From: Lachnospiraceae bacterium
GTDB taxonomy: Bacteria > Bacillota > Clostridia > Lachnospirales > Lachnospiraceae
DNA: 64,000 nt
Direction: 5' to 3'
NCBI GenBank assembly: GCA_017416465.1
Contig: JAFQCK010000047.1
Span: 23,817 to 87,816, forward strand
Shown: piece by piece, positions 61,456 through 64,000 of the stretch
Layout of the letters: each line of letters begins with the position of its first letter
How positions within the stretch are numbered: position 1 is the first letter of the stretch
Notes under the pieces: generated by a model
Databases searched by the model: none
The model's input: only the letters and a program-made list of their open reading frames with translations
Told to the model about the DNA's origin: nothing
Translations under genes and position numbers: made by a program

Positions 61456-62023
61456 AATTTCTCCTAAATAAGATAAAAATCTAATATATATAATAGCATT
61501 TCAGTTAAAATGTTCAACCATTTTTTTCTAGTGAGTTCGAAAGTACCAAGTATAACTAATAAATTTTCAAATAAATAAACATAAAATGTAACATGAGGAG
61601 ATATTTCAAAAAAGAGGTATCTCCTTTTACTGTTCTTAGGGAACAAGAGGACAATTTCAGATAGCTTTTAACACCCATTTCACACCACAAGAGCCAGTTT
61701 GCTTAAATGATATACCCTAGTAAAACAGCCTTTTGCAAATAACTGCCTAATAATCTTAGAAAAAATAATACCGGGTATAGAATCTAAGATAACAAGACCA
61801 TTCGGCACATTATCTATGGCAGTATAATAAGACACTCAACCACCTCAAAACACCTAGATTTCAGAGAGGGGTTGTAAGGTATTGAATCCCCGGAAACCCT
61901 CGTAAATACTGAATAAATTAGGTCTTAGTCCTTCAAAAACACTAACGGTTTCAACAGATATATAGTTGATATAATCGGTGCTTTCTTTCTGTAAAACTGG
62001 TATAATATACCTAATAAATCTAG
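61456..62023 (+). other. Gap before the replication-initiator-like gene
   Basis: No convincing gene. An extended -10 (TGGTATAAT, 61998-62006) lies just before the initiator start. The stretch is rich in short inverted repeats, such as TAGATTCTAAGA-type words at 61750-61790, and may hold the origin of the element. A minus-strand 68-codon frame here lacks protein character. Confidence 0.35.
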
Positions 62024-63385
62024 TTGGAAAAAACAATGGTACATACATTAGAATTATCAAAAGTAATTAGTCAAGAATCCTTTGAATCTTTAATTACCTC
62101 TTGTAAAGGACTAAAATTCAACGGATTTACTTTTTATACTAGAGCCTATGAAACAACCGGAATCCCTATGTTTTGTTTACGCAAATTTAAACCTAAAAGA
62201 AAAAACGATAAAGGAGAATATGTTATTTTTGATTCAGAACCATATATATACATGGTTGTTTTATCAATCAACACCGGCATCATGTTTGGTGGTGACGGAT
62301 ATTTGTCAAATAATGTATTGTCTTTTACACCCGACTTCGCCAAAGCTATCTACGATAAAATATTTGAACAATTTCCCGAATTGGAACTTTATCCCGAATA
62401 CAGAGAACAAGGCTATAAAAAACTTTGGAATACCGGGAAATCTCCCGAAATACTAAAAATGTATTACGACATAAATTCTTTTAAACTAAGACGTATTGAT
62501 TACACTTTTGATATTTTGACTTCCCCCGAACAATATATGCAGTTATTAGAGTGGGGGGAAATCTATTCGCAGAAAATCATTTGAAAGACAATATTTTGAT
62601 GATGAGGTAGATGATTTAATTGAGGAAGATGTTGATAACCTCGTAGAAGATGATGAACCGGATTTTGATGATATGCAAGAATTATTTGATAAATATTCTT
62701 CTGATACAAAATACATTTATATCAAATCCAAATCCGTAAACATAAACATTTACCTCAAAGGGGAACAGTTAAAAAAGGAAAATCTTATTTCTCCTTATAA
62801 TACCTCTTATAACTTTTTGCGATTAGAATTTCAGATTAAGAAAAGCAAACTAAATGCTTTAAATCAAAAACATAATATTAGTGGCAGAACATTTCACAAA
62901 ATGCCTATACCGGAATACGAATCAGAAATACTGTCTTACTATATCAATCAACTAACCGGAACTGGTTTATATGTAACACATGACAGAGCAAAAAAATTAT
63001 TGATAGTTCTAATTGTACCTATAAACAAAAAGAGAAACTGAAAAAAGTGTTATTCCTAATTGCTCAATATCATGGTGTAAAAAGATTTTTGGAAAAAGTA
63101 GAAAACGGAACAATTACTGAACTGGGAAAACTTTCTACTGTTCTATCATATATTCGTGAAATCCAAAAACTAGGTATCAATCCAGTAACCATTTCACGAA
63201 ACATGAAAAACAGTATTGCTGATTCTGAACTGGTAAATATTCTAACCGGAAACATTATCTCTGAATGTGCTTTGCCTAATCTTGTTGATATTGTTAATTC
63301 TTATAATGAACAACTGGAAAATGAACAGCAACTAGGCAGAAACATTTCAGATGATGAATTGAATAAAATAGATGATATACAATAA
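62024..63385 (+). pseudogene. Replication-initiator-like gene broken by two frameshifts
   Basis: Three open frames, 62024-62584, about 62570-63041 and 63005-63385, join into one protein of about 450 residues if one G is removed from the G6 run near 62556 and one A added to the A7 run near 62992. Segments such as LRRIDYTFDI, NINIYLKGEQLKKE, YNFLRLEFQIKKSKL and a C-terminal helix-rich part (GVKRFLEKVENGTITELGKL) resemble gene II/X-type rolling-circle initiators of phages and plasmids. That assignment is tentative. Start may be TTG 62024 or ATG 62036. Confidence 0.6.
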
Positions 63386-63397
63386 ACATAAGAATTA

Positions 63398-63421
63398 AGA
63401 GGTACTTCGGTATCTCTTTTT
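63398..63421 (+). terminator. Terminator of the initiator-like gene
   Basis: AGAGGTAC-ttcg-GTATCTCT, an 8-bp stem (one G-T pair) with a UUCG-type loop, followed by TTTTTC. Confidence 0.8.
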
Positions 63422-63500
63422 CTATACACTTACATATCAAAGAAAGGTGGTGCTAACAACATAAAATTATTAAAACACTACAACCATATTACATGACTAA

Positions 63501-63565
63501 AAAGTGGGAATGAGGTGGTAATCTCCCCTTAAAGAACAGATGTGAAAACCCATAAAGTGGGAATG
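63501..63565 (+). repeat. Right-end direct repeats of the element
   Basis: AAAGTGGGAATG at 63501-63512 and 63554-63565, identical to the left-end repeats and in the same orientation. Confidence 0.8.
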
Positions 63566-63612
63566 CAATATCTATTATAAAGTCCTTCAAATGCTTTTCC
63601 GTGGCTAGCTTG

Positions 63613-63732
63613 CAAAACGTGCAAAAGCTGCTAATCTGGATGCTATCCACGATACCGTGCATGAAATGGCTAGAGACGAAGCTAGACATGGTAAAGCTTT
63701 CGAAGGACTTCTTAAGAGATACTTCGGTTAAT
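63613..63732 (+). pseudogene. 3' stump of a second reverse rubrerythrin
   Basis: About 40 codons read [20 protein letters not shown], then [20 protein letters not shown] and TAA, matching the end of the intact protein at 58360-58905. Nucleotides differ at many third positions, so it is an older tandem paralogue, not a fresh target duplication. The upstream part has been lost at the right end of the element. Confidence 0.88.
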
Positions 63733-63815
63733 AAAAAGCCTTTAGAATTAATAGTTTAAGAAATATATGGGGTAGTCGGTTAATAACGATTTTCGCCCCA
63801 ATTCTAACAAAAATT

Positions 63816-63875
63816 GATATCCTACAGAAATACAAGCCTTTTGGTGATAAAATTTCTGTTAGGGTATCTTTTTAT
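63816..63875 (+). terminator. Terminator after the rubrerythrin stump
   Basis: GATATCCTACAGAAAT (63816-63831) pairs with ATTTCTGTTAGGGTATC (63852-63868) with minor bulges, followed by TTTTTATTTG. Confidence 0.75.
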
Positions 63876-63951
63876 TTGTATTTATTTAAAATATATCTTT
63901 ATTTTTGAGCATACTAAAAAAAGGTCATTTTATTTTTAACCATACTTCTTG

Positions 63952-64000
63952 CTATGATGCGATTTCTTCCTGTTTTCCTTCAAACTTTTTGATTTCATTA
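63952..64000 (-). CDS. Possible 3' end of a minus-strand gene at the right edge
   Basis: A frame ending at TAG (63952-63954) reads NEIKKFEGKQEEIAS. Too short to identify; another minus frame, MKSKSLKENRKKSHHSKKYG, is equally open. Confidence 0.25.
   Translation of the reverse strand, partial: NEIKKFEGKQEEIAS

Larger units (their letters stand above)
58978..63600. mobile_element. Decayed integrated element at the rubrerythrin locus
   Basis: About 4.6 kb between an intact rubrerythrin and the stump of another. The left end has three AAAGTGGGAAT(G) repeats and the right end two, all in the same orientation. Contents are an integrase stub, a J-domain-type protein lacking its J domain, three small ORFs, a DUF1796 gene and a frameshifted replication-initiator-like gene. 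No complete integrase, relaxase or transposase was found, so it should be unable to move by itself. Exact ends are uncertain. Confidence 0.72.

Noticed and set aside
61854-62060. 68-codon minus-strand frame before the initiator-like gene
   Set aside because: No ribosome site, overlaps the probable promoter and has no recognisable family.

Overview
The window is low-GC Firmicute DNA, most like a motile, anaerobic, butyrate-forming member of the Lachnospiraceae; the genus cannot be fixed from the sequence. Supporting signs are a B. subtilis-like flagellar late-gene order (comFC-yvyF-flgM-flgN-flgK-flgL-fliW-csrA, then flaG-fliD-fliS and flagellin), spoIIID-mbl-flhO-flhP, spoVG, a ptb-buk butyrate pair, a FabK-type fatty acid synthesis operon, GlgC/GlgD, and a PerR/reverse-rubrerythrin oxygen-defence pair. 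Almost everything from 1 to 45.1 kb is on the minus strand.

Layout. 1-2.0 kb: motility-associated (Maf-type) glycosyltransferase, cut by the left edge. 2.1-22.1 kb: flagellar cluster. Flagellin has a sigma-28 promoter and a leader with CsrA-type GGA sites; a DUF1016 nuclease gene sits beside a duplicated 3' fragment of a FliT-like gene; fliS, fliD, flaG, csrA, fliW, flgL, two tandem flgK genes, flgN, flgM, yvyF, comFC, recD2, flgJ-type gene, flhP, flhO and mbl follow. 22.1-30.5 kb: spoIIID, then an accessory block with a Septu-like ATPase/HNH pair, a SWIM/SNF2 helicase, a histidine-kinase remnant and a DUF4143 ATPase preceded by a precise 7 x 23-bp tandem array. 30.5-40.3 kb: fatty acid synthesis operon acpP-accD-accA-fabH-fabK-fabK-like-fabD-fabG-fabF-fabZ-fabT. 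40.3-45.3 kb: DUF308 membrane protein, ilvE, HAD phosphatase, buk, ptb. 45.4-49.8 kb (plus strand): response regulator, histidine kinase, membrane-anchored protein, LytR-CpsA-Psr protein. 50.1-57.4 kb: a small membrane ORF, mfd, pth, spoVG, glgD, glgC. 57.8-58.9 kb: perR and reverse rubrerythrin. 58.97-63.6 kb: a decayed integrated element with repeated end sequences, an integrase stub, small ORFs, a DUF1796 cargo gene and a frameshifted replication-initiator-like gene, followed by the 3' stump of a second rubrerythrin.

The most unusual material is non-coding. (a) At least eight intergenic long inverted repeats (60-270 bp) have outer arms that differ from locus to locus and in several cases read as inverted copies of the end of the neighbouring gene; copies that share a core show compensatory base changes. 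(b) A different three-hairpin element occurs twice, ahead of fliD and fliW, with an invariant 9-nt loop and covarying stems. (c) The 23-bp array overlaps the apparent promoter of the DUF4143 ATPase. These are the best candidates for something undescribed.

All calls come from reading the sequence and protein motifs; no database search was run.
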